DNA from: DASQMT01 sp963835735
GTDB taxonomy: Bacteria; Actinomycetota; Thermoleophilia; Solirubrobacterales; Solirubrobacteraceae
DNA: 64,000 nucleotides
Direction: 5' to 3'
Assembly: GCA_963835735.1 (NCBI GenBank)
Contig: CAWIGP010000002.1
Span: forward strand, 248,001 to 312,000
Shown here: piece after piece, positions 42,573-50,387 of the stretch
Layout of the letters: every line of letters starts with the position of its first letter
Position numbering within the stretch: the first letter of the stretch is position 1
Program-made: the position numbers and the translations under genes
The notes under the pieces: model-generated
Databases searched by the model: none
Seen by the model: only the letters and a program-made list of their open reading frames with translations
What the model was told of the DNA's origin: nothing

Positions 42573-43444
42573 CGCTCGATCCCCCTCCGATCGGCGAACG
42601 GCAGCAGCGCGCAGGCGGCGAGCACGGCGCACAGCGCAAGCTGTTGAGGCCCGACCGCCGCGTCGAACGCCGGGTACGCCTCGAATCCCTCCGTGCCGGC
42701 GAGGTGCGCGCCCGCACCGACGATCACCAGCCCGACCGCGCTCAACGCGAACGCGATGTCGTGGCGCGACCACGGCCGCCGGCCGCCGGCCGGGGGCTTG
42801 CGGGCCGCGCCGTAGCCGCGCACCTCGAGCGTCGCGGCGACGTCCACGGCGCGATCCAGCGCGCCCGACGCGACCGCGCGCACGATGGCCCGTCGCGGCG
42901 CCGGCTCCCCCGCTAGGCAGCGCTGCGCGTCGTGCAGCCGGCGGGCGTCGCGAGCGAGCACCGGGACGAGCCGCGTCGCGAGCGCCGCTGTGAGCGCCGA
43001 GCGGAACGAGATGCGCCGGAACGCGCGCAGCAGGTCGTCGGGGTCGACCGCCGCGGAGTGCAGCGCGAAGCAGCCGATGATCACCAGCGCACGCAGCGCG
43101 AGCACGCCGCCGTACGCGGTCGCCTCGGCGGTCACGTCGAGCACGCCGAACACCGGCACGGTGCCGAACCGCGCGATCACGGTCAGCCCTTCGCGTACGA
43201 CGAGCGGGTTGACGAGGCCGATGACGAGCGCGAACGGGAGCGCGAACAGCAGCGCCAGCAGCACCCGCCGGCCGACGCGCGCGGCGGCGCCGGCCGCGAC
43301 GACCGTGGCGAGCAGCGCGGCGAGCACGAGCGGGTGGTCGAACGACAAGGCGACGAGCGCGAGCACGACGCACCAGGCCGACGCGACGGCCGCACGTGTG
43401 GCGTGCAGCGGGCTCGCGCGGCGGAGGTACGTCACGGCGCGCAC
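42569..43444 (-). CDS. ECF transporter transmembrane subunit EcfT
   Basis: 291 residues from GTG 43444 (a second GTG 9 bp on is equally plausible: 'VTYLRRASPLHA'). About five or six membrane helices; the long cytoplasmic coupling helices carry 'LVPVLARDARRLHDAQR' and the A-R-G-like 'TLEVRGYGAARKPP'. Couples the fused ATPase to the S-component. 31 bp after the third DUF4430 gene, so part of the riboswitch-controlled transcript. Confidence 0.9.
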   Translation of the reverse strand: MRAVTYLRRASPLHATRAAVASAWCVVLALVALSFDHPLVLAALLATVVAAGAAARVGRRVLLALLFALPFALVIGLVNPLVVREGLTVIARFGTVPVFGVLDVTAEATAYGGVLALRALVIIGCFALHSAAVDPDDLLRAFRRISFRSALTAALATRLVPVLARDARRLHDAQRCLAGEPAPRRAIVRAVASGALDRAVDVAATLEVRGYGAARKPPAGGRRPWSRHDIAFALSAVGLVIVGAGAHLAGTEGFEAYPAFDAAVGPQQLALCAVLAACALLPFADRRGIER

Positions 43445-43475
43445 CCCTCGCGGCGGCTCGTCACGCCCGCGTGCA

Positions 43476-44417
43476 TCACGGCGTCTCCGGCGGTGGCAGG
43501 AGCGGGAGCGGCGTCGGACGCCCGTCCTCCACCGCGATCGCGAAGTGGTTGCGCAGAGCGCTCTCCTGCAGCTGGGCGGCCGCCGCGGCCAGGCCGACCT
43601 CGTCGATCCCGGTCACGATCCAGGTCGGCGCCTCGCCGCCCATTCGCGTGGCGGCGACCAGCCCGCCGCCCGGACCCAGCGTGCGCTCGACCTCGCCGCG
43701 CGCGTCGAGCAGCTCGATCTCGTCGCCCTCAGGGCTCGGCCGTGCGAACACGCCCGACGCCCGCGGCCCGTCCTCCAGCCGCCGCACCGCCGGGTCGTCG
43801 CGCACCTCCGCCCAGCGTCCGACCTTCACGCGCAGCACGCCTTCGCCGCCGAAGCCGCTCGCGCTCGAGCGGCCGGCGTTCACCCCGACCTCGCTCAGGC
43901 GCTCGCTCACCTCGTCGCAGACCTCCTCGGCGTCCGCGGCGCAGTCGAGCCGCACCGGCAGCCGCTTGCCGTCGGTGCCGGACCGAAACGGCTCCGGGAA
44001 CGCGCCGACGACGGCACGGACGTCCTGGGTCGCACCCCAGTCGCGGTGGTCCCACCAGATGCGATCGCCCGGCGCGAGCTCGTGCGCGGCGGCGCCGCGA
44101 TCTGCCAGCACCCCGTTGACGTAGTAGAACCAGTCGACCGGCCGCCCGTCCTCACGTCCGCCGGCGACCCCGTTGATCGACTGCACGAAACCGCCGCCGT
44201 AGCGGGTGTCGACGTCGAAGTCGCGTTGCAGCATCCGCATCGCCGTCTCGCCACCGGGGATCGGGTCGACAGCGCCGGTACCGATCTCGCGCGAGCCGAA
44301 GTCGCGCGTGACGAGCACGCTCGCGCCGCCCTCCTTGCTGTCGCCCGCCCCGAGGCCGCAACCGCCCGCGAGGACGGCGACCAGGACCAGCGCGATCAGG
44401 AGCGCCGCGCGCCGCAT
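43476..44417 (-). CDS. DUF4430 lipoprotein (transcobalamin beta-like)
   Basis: 313 residues. Lipoprotein signal with lipobox 'LAGGCGLG' (about 16-23), so surface-anchored. N-terminal half holds a DUF4430-like domain: 'VLVTRDFGSREIG', 'GETAMRMLQRDFDV', 'GGGFVQSINGV', 'DWFYYVNGVLADRGAAAHELAPGDRIWWDHRDW'. InterPro groups DUF4430 with the transcobalamin C-terminal domain. The second half (about 150-313) has two cysteines ('RLDCAADAEEVCDEV') and an unassigned alpha/beta part. TGATG overlap with the preceding gene. Predicted B12 capture at the cell surface. Confidence 0.82.
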   Translation of the reverse strand: MRRAALLIALVLVAVLAGGCGLGAGDSKEGGASVLVTRDFGSREIGTGAVDPIPGGETAMRMLQRDFDVDTRYGGGFVQSINGVAGGREDGRPVDWFYYVNGVLADRGAAAHELAPGDRIWWDHRDWGATQDVRAVVGAFPEPFRSGTDGKRLPVRLDCAADAEEVCDEVSERLSEVGVNAGRSSASGFGGEGVLRVKVGRWAEVRDDPAVRRLEDGPRASGVFARPSPEGDEIELLDARGEVERTLGPGGGLVAATRMGGEAPTWIVTGIDEVGLAAAAAQLQESALRNHFAIAVEDGRPTPLPLLPPPETP

Positions 44418-45130
44418 CAGCCGACCGTCACGCTCCGCGGGAACGCCTGCACGAGCCCGGCCTTCGTCGCCTGCAGGAGGTGGCGCCCGGCGGCGGGCGC
44501 GGTGATCGTCGCGACGCCGTCGGCGCCGGTCACGGCGGTCGCGTCGCCGAGCCGGACGGTCGCGCCCGCGATCGCGACGCCCTTGCCCGCCTCGTCGTAG
44601 CCGCGCACGGTCACCGCGAGCGCGGCTCCGGGGGCGACCGCGTTGGCGGACGAGGTCTCCAGCGTTCGCTGGCAGGCGTCGCGCGGGTCCTTGACACACC
44701 AGAACCACAGCACCTGCTGGCCGGCGGCGAGCAGCCGGCCGGTGCCGAACGGCCCGGCGGGATCGGCGGCGCCCGCGCTGCCGGACCGGCGCCCGACCTT
44801 GTAGACCCAGCCGTCGCGTCCGCGCGCCCGGTCGCGACCGACCTGCCGGACGTACAGCGAGCCCGCGTCGCGCGCCCGGCGCGAGCAGGCGCCGTAGTCG
44901 ACGAGCCGGAACGAGATCCCCGTCCCCGCGAGCGCGGACAGCGGCGTCGCGCGACCGAGTGCGCAACGCCTCCCTTGGACTCCCGCGAAGCGCTGCTTCA
45001 GCGTCACCTGCTTCGCCGGCACGAGCACGCGGCTCTTGCCGACCACCATCACGTCGACCTTGGCGCGGGCGTCGGCGGCGGGCGTGCCGAACAGCGCGCC
45101 CGCCAGCACGATGACCGCGAGCCGCCTCAC
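44417..45130 (-). CDS. DUF4430-like exported protein with Ig-like tail
   Basis: 237 residues from GTG 45130 (GTGA overlap). Sec signal peptide (1-22). Residues about 25-150 are DUF4430-like: 'TPLSALAGTGISFRLVDYGAC', 'SLYVRQVGRDRARGRDGWVYKVGRRSG', 'GRLLAAGQQVLWFWCVKDPRDAC' with four cysteines. Residues about 160-237 form a carboxypeptidase-regulatory/Ig-like beta domain ('VTVRGYDEAGKGVAIAGATVRLGD'). No lipobox or anchor seen. Middle gene of three related exported proteins. Confidence 0.75.
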   Translation of the reverse strand: MRRLAVIVLAGALFGTPAADARAKVDVMVVGKSRVLVPAKQVTLKQRFAGVQGRRCALGRATPLSALAGTGISFRLVDYGACSRRARDAGSLYVRQVGRDRARGRDGWVYKVGRRSGSAGAADPAGPFGTGRLLAAGQQVLWFWCVKDPRDACQRTLETSSANAVAPGAALAVTVRGYDEAGKGVAIAGATVRLGDATAVTGADGVATITAPAAGRHLLQATKAGLVQAFPRSVTVG

Positions 45131-46284
45131 TTGACGCGGATCTCCGTCTGCGTCACCGAGTCGTTCCCGGCGTTATCGATGGCCGCGACGCGGATCGTGT
45201 GGCGCCCGCGAGGCAGCCGCCTCGGAAGCAGGTACGACCACTCGGCCCGATCACCGATCCGGAACGAGCGCGACCCGCCGCACCGATGCCGCTTGAACCG
45301 CTCGGTCTCGCCGTCGAAAGCCCAACAGCGCTGCCCGACCTTCCGGAGGATGCTCAGCCGCACGGACTTGATCCCCGACGTGTCGGCACTGACGGTTCCG
45401 CGCAGCGTGCGCGGCGCGCGCTTGCGTGAAAAGACCTGGCCCTTCCGGAGTCCCGCGATGGAAGCGACCGGCGCCGTCTTGTCGTCGGGCCGCTCGGTGC
45501 CGAGCGGCGTGCCTGGCGGGATCCGTGTGCCGCAGCTCCCGTCGCTTCCGGTGGTGACGCACGTGACGCCAGCCGTCCGGACCCGGTTGGGCTTCGTGAC
45601 CGCGATCGACACTGGGCCTGGCTGAGTCAGGGTCAGAGTCGCGGTCCCATCAGCAGCGGTGTTGACGGACTGGCCGCCGGTGCTGACCGTCGCCCCCTCC
45701 GAGGGTCGCGAGAGCGTGACCGTCGGGAACGCGCTCGGGTCCTCGAGGCCGTACTCGTCGACCTTCACGGTGACCGAGCCGCCGGGTGCCACCGTCGGCG
45801 GCAGGTTGGTGAGCCGAAGCGGCTGCGCAGACTCGCAAGCGGCGACCGCGCTGAAGCAGTCGACGAGCATGAGCACGTCGTCGCCTTCTTGCAGCTCGAG
45901 GCTGGGGTCGCAGAGCCCGACGTCCATGTGCTTGTAGTTCAGCCAGAACCCCCAGAAGCGTGCCGGATCGGCCGGGAACGGGTCGTTGTGGAACTCACCC
46001 TTGATCGTCGTCACGAAGAAGCCGAGGCCGCCCCACTCGCCCGCATAATCACCGCCCGTGGCCTGATGGATCGCGCCCATCGCACTCGTCCCTTTGCAAC
46101 TTCGGGTGCCACCGGGCTCGGGTGCGACCGGCGTGTCGTTGGTTCTGATCGCCGTCCGAGCCACGAGCGTCTGATCCTGCCCTTCGACGCGCACGGTGAC
46201 GTTGGACGGCGCCGCAACCGCCGGCGCGACGAGCAGCACCGCCGCAGCGAGTCCGGCGAGTGCGCCGGGAACGAATCTCTTCAT
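45127..46284 (-). CDS. DUF4430-type exported protein, first gene after B12 riboswitch
   Basis: 385 residues from ATG 46284, just downstream of the cobalamin riboswitch. Sec signal (1-24). DUF4430 domain about 26-150: 'VTVRVEGQDQTLV', 'SAMGAIHQATGGDYAGEWG', 'GFFVTTIKGE', 'FWGFWLNYKHMDVGLCDPSLELQEGDDVLML'. Then two Ig-like beta domains: one at about 165-235 ('VAPGGSVTVKVDEYG') and one at about 285-385 ending 'HTIRVAAIDNAGNDSVTQTEIRVK'. No membrane anchor visible. First gene of the six-gene operon. Confidence 0.85.
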   Translation of the reverse strand: MKRFVPGALAGLAAAVLLVAPAVAAPSNVTVRVEGQDQTLVARTAIRTNDTPVAPEPGGTRSCKGTSAMGAIHQATGGDYAGEWGGLGFFVTTIKGEFHNDPFPADPARFWGFWLNYKHMDVGLCDPSLELQEGDDVLMLVDCFSAVAACESAQPLRLTNLPPTVAPGGSVTVKVDEYGLEDPSAFPTVTLSRPSEGATVSTGGQSVNTAADGTATLTLTQPGPVSIAVTKPNRVRTAGVTCVTTGSDGSCGTRIPPGTPLGTERPDDKTAPVASIAGLRKGQVFSRKRAPRTLRGTVSADTSGIKSVRLSILRKVGQRCWAFDGETERFKRHRCGGSRSFRIGDRAEWSYLLPRRLPRGRHTIRVAAIDNAGNDSVTQTEIRVK

Positions 46285-46325
46285 ATCTGCCAACCCCTTT
46301 TCCGCGAGGGCCTTCGAATGGCGAC

Positions 46326-46475
46326 GGTCGGAGGGAGGTCTCCTGGCTCCCGGGCTCGACCTCCTTCGCGCCTTCCCGGACCGCGCTGCGATCCAGTGGC
46401 TTCCGTGCGAGGGGCTTCCCCGGTGACAGTGGCGGGTCCGCGCCGGACTTGCACCGGCTTCCCTTTCCACCGACC
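46326..46475 (-). ncRNA. Cobalamin (AdoCbl-type) riboswitch
   Basis: On the minus strand the conserved elements occur in order: P1 strand GGTCGG (46475-46470), GGGAAGCCGGTGCAAGTCC, CCCGCCACTGT, GGAAGCCACTGG, GGGAAGG, and the B12 box AGCCAGGAGACC, closing P1 with CCGACC (46331-46326). About 150 nt, class-typical. Between it and the ATG (46284), CCCT near 46308 can pair with the AGGGG ribosome site, suggesting translational shut-off when B12 is bound. Controls the DUF4430-ECF operon. Confidence 0.95.
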
Positions 46476-46508
46476 CTGAACGGGCGCAATGTTACCGTTG
46501 GTCGCACC

Positions 46509-47066
46509 GTGACCGTCAACCTCACGCGGATCTACACGCGCCTCGGCGACGACGGCGAGACCCATCTCGGCGACATGAGCCGGGTGCCCAAGACGCACCC
46601 GCGGATCGAGGCGTACGGGACGGTCGACGAGCTCAACGCGCAGCTCGGCGTCGCGCTCGCGCTGCCCGCCATGCAGGAGCGGTTCGCCGCGTATCTGCGC
46701 CGCGTGCAGAACGACCTGTTCGACGTCGGCGCCGACATCTCGGTCCCGTCCGGGGGCGACCGGGCGCGGCTGCGGCTCGCGCCCGAGCAGACGGCCTGGC
46801 TGGAGCGGGCGTGCGACGAGGTCAACGCCGAGCTCGAGCCGCTGCGGTCGTTCGTGCTCCCGGGCGGCACGCCGGCCGCCGCTCAGCTGCACGTCTGCCG
46901 CACGGTCTGCCGCCGCGCGGAGCGGCGCACGATCGACTGCGGCGACGAGGTGAACCGCGAGTGCGTCCGCTACCTCAACCGACTCTCCGACCTGCTGTTC
47001 ATCCTCGCGCGCGCGGCGAACGAGGGCGACGAGCCACTCTGGGAGCCCGGCCGCTATCGCCAGTAG
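46509..47066 (+). CDS. pduO: Cob(I)alamin adenosyltransferase, PduO type
   Basis: 185 residues from GTG 46509. Makes adenosylcobalamin from cob(I)alamin and ATP. ATP-binding N-terminus 'IYTRLGDDGETHLGD' (8-22), 'HPRIEAYGTVDELNAQLGVA', 'VQNDLFDVGADIS', and the C-terminal 'CRRAERR' plus 'VRYLNRLSDLLFILAR' (base/cobalamin binding) are all present. Only about 34 bp separate it from the riboswitch 5' end, so uptake and activation of B12 share one regulatory region. Not obviously under the riboswitch itself. Confidence 0.94.
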   Translation: MTVNLTRIYTRLGDDGETHLGDMSRVPKTHPRIEAYGTVDELNAQLGVALALPAMQERFAAYLRRVQNDLFDVGADISVPSGGDRARLRLAPEQTAWLERACDEVNAELEPLRSFVLPGGTPAAAQLHVCRTVCRRAERRTIDCGDEVNRECVRYLNRLSDLLFILARAANEGDEPLWEPGRYRQ

Positions 47067-47073
47067 CCGCGCC

Positions 47074-47688
47074 ATGGAGACCACAGGTCACGGGCTGTAC
47101 CGCGCCGAGCACCGGGCGCTGCGCGAGCTCTATGCGCTCGGGCGCCAGACCTGCGACCACTGGGAGAAGCTCGCCGGCCGGATCGGCGGCCAGGCGGAGC
47201 CGACCCTGCGCCGCGGCGCCGCGAGCTGCGAGCAGATGCTCGCCGAGCTCACCGAGCGCACCGAGGAGCGAGGCCTGCGCGGCTTCCCGGCGGCGGACGG
47301 CGTCGGAGCCCGGCTGGCCGGGCTGCGCAACAACGCCGGCGACCTCATGCTCGAGCGCAACCAGGCAATGCGCGCCGCCGTACTCGACATCCAGCACGTG
47401 ACCACGCTGCTCGCCTACCTCGGCAGGCTCGCAGCGACGCGCGGCGACGACGAGCTCGCGGACTTCCACAACGGCTGGGAGGAACGGCTGCGCGAGATCG
47501 AGGCCGACGCCCGCAGCGCCGCGGTCCAGCTCGGCTGCGACCCGCCGGGCGCGGTGATCCCCGCCGAGCAGAGCCCGCTCGGGCGCGCCGGCCACCGCGT
47601 CGCGTGCGTGATCGGGACCGCGGGCGAGGCGTTCGACAACTCCCCCGTGGGCCGTGCGGCGCGCCGCTCGGCGCGCGACCCGTCATGA
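47074..47688 (+). CDS. Hypothetical helical protein
   Basis: 204 residues, largely alpha-helical by pattern ('HRALRELYALGRQTCDHWEKLAGRI', 'QMLAELTERTEERGLRGF', 'LERNQAMRAAVLDIQHVTTLLAYLGRLAATRGDDELADFHNGWEERLREIE'). No signal or membrane helix. Eight bp downstream of pduO and co-oriented, so probably co-transcribed. I do not recognise the family; a helical bundle of structural or regulatory type is likely. Confidence 0.65.
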   Translation: METTGHGLYRAEHRALRELYALGRQTCDHWEKLAGRIGGQAEPTLRRGAASCEQMLAELTERTEERGLRGFPAADGVGARLAGLRNNAGDLMLERNQAMRAAVLDIQHVTTLLAYLGRLAATRGDDELADFHNGWEERLREIEADARSAAVQLGCDPPGAVIPAEQSPLGRAGHRVACVIGTAGEAFDNSPVGRAARRSARDPS

Positions 47689-48117
47689 CGCGCGGCGCCC
47701 GGCGCCGCGGTTGAGCCGCAGCCGCACCTCCTCGATCGCCGGCGGCGTCGCGATCAGCTGCCAGCCGCGCGACGAGAGCGCGTACAGCCCGTCGCGCTCG
47801 CGCAGCACGACACGCGCCCGCCCGCGCTCGTCCGCCGTGCCCAGCGGCGCCTCGCTCAGCGGCCAGTCGCCGTACTCCTCCCCGAGGCGCTGGATCGCCC
47901 GGCGGATGTCGGCATGTGGCACGCCGCGGCTGAGCAGCTCGCCCACTATCACGGCCTCGGCGACGTCCTCGACGCTGTAGACGCGCGGCTCGCCCTCCGA
48001 CACCGACGAGCGGATATAGCCCCAGCGCGCCCACTGGCCGATCGTGTTCCCCGTCGTGCCCGCCATCTCCCCCACCTCGGCGGCGAGGAAGTGACCATGT
48101 GTGCGCGACGTGGCCAT
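47683..48117 (-). CDS. MerR-like winged-HTH regulator
   Basis: 144 residues from ATG 48117. 'FLAAEVGEMAGTTGNTIGQWARWGYIRSS' (about 9-37) is a MerR-type HTH, followed by the wing 'GEPRVYSVEDVAEAVIVGELLSRGVPHADIRRAIQRL'. The C-terminal third (about 85-144) has no known effector motif. Overlaps the 3' end of the preceding gene by 6 bp (convergent). Target unknown; divergent neighbour is a lipoprotein gene. Confidence 0.8.
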   Translation of the reverse strand: MATSRTHGHFLAAEVGEMAGTTGNTIGQWARWGYIRSSVSEGEPRVYSVEDVAEAVIVGELLSRGVPHADIRRAIQRLGEEYGDWPLSEAPLGTADERGRARVVLRERDGLYALSSRGWQLIATPPAIEEVRLRLNRGAGRRAS

Positions 48118-48163
48118 CCGCACAACGGTATTCCGCGTATGCACTGGTGGGATGATCCTTCGC

Positions 48164-48700
48164 ATGCCCAGGGACGGCTGGCTCATGGGCGTGCTCACCG
48201 CGCTGGCGCTCGGCGCGGCGGCGTGCGGCGGAGGCGGCGACGACGGCGACGACCGCCCACGCGCGTCGGCGACACCGAGCGCGACAGCCGAGCCCGAGGC
48301 GACGGCCGAGCCGGATTCCTCACGCGCCGACGCGGCCGACGTGCGCGTCGTGCGCGACTGGGCGGACACGCTCCGTGCCGGCCACATCCGCGCGGCCGCA
48401 CGCTACTTCGCGCTGCCCAGCCTCGTCTCCAACGGCACGCCGCCGATCAAGCTCGAGACGCGCGCCGAGGCGGAGTTCTTCAACCGCACGCTCCCGTGCG
48501 GGGCGATGCTGATCGATACCGAGCCGGCGCCGAACGGGTTCTTCATCGCCACCTTCCGGCTGACGGAGCGCCCGGGTGCGGGCGAGTGCGGGAGCGGCAC
48601 CGGCGAAACCGCCCGCACGGCGTTCCGCGTGCGCGACGACCACATCACTGACTGGCTCCGGGTGCAGGACCTCGAGTCCGCGCCCGAGACGCTCTCCTAG
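48164..48700 (+). CDS. Lipoprotein, unknown function
   Basis: 178 residues from ATG 48164 (ATG 48152 also in frame). Signal peptide with lipobox 'LGAAACGGG' (Cys about 21), then a low-complexity acidic/Thr linker (25-55) and a compact domain about 60-170: 'VVRDWADTLRAGHIRAAARYFALPSLVSNG', 'CGAMLIDTEPAPNGFFIATFRLTERPGAGECGSG'. The pattern resembles NTF2/SnoaL-like lipoproteins of actinobacteria, but this is only a guess. Ends 4 bp inside the convergent small membrane gene. Confidence 0.72.
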   Translation: MPRDGWLMGVLTALALGAAACGGGGDDGDDRPRASATPSATAEPEATAEPDSSRADAADVRVVRDWADTLRAGHIRAAARYFALPSLVSNGTPPIKLETRAEAEFFNRTLPCGAMLIDTEPAPNGFFIATFRLTERPGAGECGSGTGETARTAFRVRDDHITDWLRVQDLESAPETLS

Positions 48701-48864
48701 CGCTTCCGGAACGTCCAGTGCTCGCGGTTCTCGCGCGCCTCCCCGAGCGCCTGGACGATCGCGTACACGATCAACCCGGTGACGATCGCCGGGAACACGA
48801 CGAACCACACGGCGGAGAACACGATCGTCGTCTTTTCGGCTTCGCTGAGCGCCAGGACGAGCAT
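48697..48864 (-). CDS. Small single-pass membrane protein, 55 residues
   Basis: ATG 48864. One strong membrane helix ('TIVFSAVWFVVFPAIVTGLIVYAIVQAL', about 13-40) followed by a charged tail 'GEARENREHWTFRKR'. Its N-terminus 'MLVLALSEAEK' and tail resemble small actinobacterial membrane proteins of unknown role. Start preceded by a weak GGG run. Reading frame upstream of this ATG is not protein-like. Confidence 0.6.
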   Translation of the reverse strand: MLVLALSEAEKTTIVFSAVWFVVFPAIVTGLIVYAIVQALGEARENREHWTFRKR

Positions 48865-48962
48865 GCCCGGGATCCTACGCCATACACCCGCCGGGACGAC
48901 GCGCCCATGAACGACGAAACCCGCCGTGCGGGCGGGCTTCACGAGCTGGCCGGGTTCGTGCG

Positions 48963-49322
48963 CTAGTAGTCGGACACTACCTCGCCGCCGTTCCGAGTGC
49001 CCATGGCCTGCCAGGTCTGAATCGACAGAGTTGAGTAGCGGATGGATCGCACTGAGCCGTCGCCCCGGGCGATGTCGCCCAGGGCGGTCTGTCGGTACAC
49101 GGAATCCTGTTCGATGTAAGGGAGAATCAACACGGGCCACGTGCTCGACGCGGTCGACCCGGGATGGTTGCTGACGAACCGCACCGAGCCATCGCCCAGG
49201 GCGACGTTGACCCCGCCGGCGTGCCGGCTCCCGAACGTGTCGGCGTTCGCCGGTGTTGCGGAGGCGGCTGCGGCCGCCGCTACGGCCAGAGTCGCTGCAG
49301 CAGTTCCGATGATCTTTCGCAT
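48963..49322 (-). CDS. Secreted H-X9-DG (DUF1559-like) protein
   Basis: 119 residues from ATG 49322, with GAGGA upstream. Sec signal (1-27, ending 'TPANADT'). The mature part carries the H-x9-DG motif 'RHAGGVNVALGDGSVRFVSN' (about 33-52) and a second copy, 'LGDIARGDGSVRSIRYSTLSIQTWQAMGTRNGGEVVSDY' (80-119), which is the typical end of DUF1559 proteins. These domains are abundant behind pilin-like helices in Planctomycetes; here the pilin helix is replaced by a secretion signal and the protein is very short. Function unknown. Confidence 0.7.
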   Translation of the reverse strand: MRKIIGTAAATLAVAAAAAASATPANADTFGSRHAGGVNVALGDGSVRFVSNHPGSTASSTWPVLILPYIEQDSVYRQTALGDIARGDGSVRSIRYSTLSIQTWQAMGTRNGGEVVSDY

Positions 49323-49330
49323 GGGTTTCC

Positions 49331-49438
49331 TCAGTCGATTCCGTTGAACGAGAGGCCGGCGAACGTGATGCTTGCGGTGGGCAGCGACACGAACGCGGCG
49401 ACCGAGACGGCGAGGGCGATGGTGCGCAGACGGGACAC
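49331..49438 (-). CDS. 35-residue secreted/membrane peptide
   Basis: GTG 49438 has an excellent ribosome site (AGGAGG, 5-nt spacing). Product 'VSRLRTIALAVSVAAFVSLPTASITFAG' plus 7 residues: basic start, hydrophobic core, probable signal peptide or tiny membrane peptide. Ends 8 bp before the H-X9-DG gene, whose own ribosome site overlaps the end, so the two are almost surely one operon. Confidence 0.55.
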   Translation of the reverse strand: MSRLRTIALAVSVAAFVSLPTASITFAGLSFNGID

Positions 49439-49552
49439 GGCTTCCTCCTGGGTCGGGTTGGCGGTGACCCCTCTACGGCCGAGCGTGAGTCGCGGATCAG
49501 CGCACGCCCACGTCGCCGTCGACGCGGGAGACGTCGTTGGTGGCGGCGCCCG

Positions 49553-49598
49553 AGCTACGCCGCGGCGCGCTGCGCCACTCGACCTCGACGACGTAGTC
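49553..49598. repeat. Partial copy of the 3' end of the 101-codon gene
   Basis: This 46-bp stretch matches 50388-50452 (AGCTACGCCGCG ... GCGCGCTGC.GCCACTCGA.CTCGACGACGT) except for an 18-bp internal gap and a few changes. The matching part codes the end of the 101-residue protein there ('LDDVVEIEWR'). The two copies flank the 228-residue membrane protein gene as direct repeats. Confidence 0.7.
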
Positions 49599-49632
49599 TG
49601 GCGCCGCCCGGTGAGCATGTTGAGGAGGCACC

Positions 49633-50319
49633 ATGACCAGAGCCGAGCCACCAGCCACGCCGAACGAGGATGTCTCGCCATCGATTCGAGCGCAGCTGCT
49701 CGCGACCGAGCATTGGAGCCTGCTCGCGTCGCGGAGCACGACCCAGAACGAGCTGCTCGTGCGGATCGCGATCTTCCTGACACTCGTCTCGGCCAGCGTC
49801 GTGAGCCTCGCGCTGATTGGGCAGGCAACGGACTTCGACGGTCGCTTCGACGCGTTCACGGTCGTCCTCTTCTCGATCCTGTTTCTCGTCGGCACGCTCT
49901 CGCTGCTCCGTGTCTACAACGGCAGCGAAGAGGACCGCGTGTATGTGATCGGGATGAACAGGCTTCGGGCCGGCTACGCCGAGCTGGACCCTGGGATCGA
50001 CCGCTACTTCGTCACGTCCAGGCACGATGACGACCAAGGAGTCGGCCAGACCTATGCCTATGGGTACTTCTCGCGCAGCCCGTTGCTCGTACAGATGTTG
50101 GCGAGCAGCGCCATGTTCATCCTCGTCGTGGATACCGTCGTGGCGGGTGCCCTTGCAGGGCTAGTGGCAAATGCAGCCGGTGCCTCAGGCGCACTGATCG
50201 CGATAGCGTCGGGGGCTGCGGGCACCTGCTACTTGGCGGCGTGGGTCTGGTATTTCATTCGTCGGATCAGGGCTGGGGATCGTCAGTACCAGGCGTTGTT
50301 TCCGCACCCCGAGGAGTAA
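49633..50319 (+). CDS. Four-helix membrane protein, unknown function
   Basis: 228 residues from ATG 49633 with GAGG 8 bp upstream. Soluble N-terminus ('IRAQLLATEHWSLLASRSTTQNELLVRIAIF'), helices at about 45-63, 73-92, 150-178 and 185-208, and a polar loop of ~55 residues between pairs. The two helix pairs and the 'EHWSLLASRS' entry resemble a small actinobacterial family of unknown role. GC and codon use look a little lower than the neighbours, and it lies between direct repeats, so a gained gene is possible. Confidence 0.7.
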   Translation: MTRAEPPATPNEDVSPSIRAQLLATEHWSLLASRSTTQNELLVRIAIFLTLVSASVVSLALIGQATDFDGRFDAFTVVLFSILFLVGTLSLLRVYNGSEEDRVYVIGMNRLRAGYAELDPGIDRYFVTSRHDDDQGVGQTYAYGYFSRSPLLVQMLASSAMFILVVDTVVAGALAGLVANAAGASGALIAIASGAAGTCYLAAWVWYFIRRIRAGDRQYQALFPHPEE

Positions 50320-50387
50320 CCGGCGTAACGCCCATGTTCGATCTGCCGGCCCTTGGAGGGGTCCAGATGTAGTTCCGGGCGCGCGTG

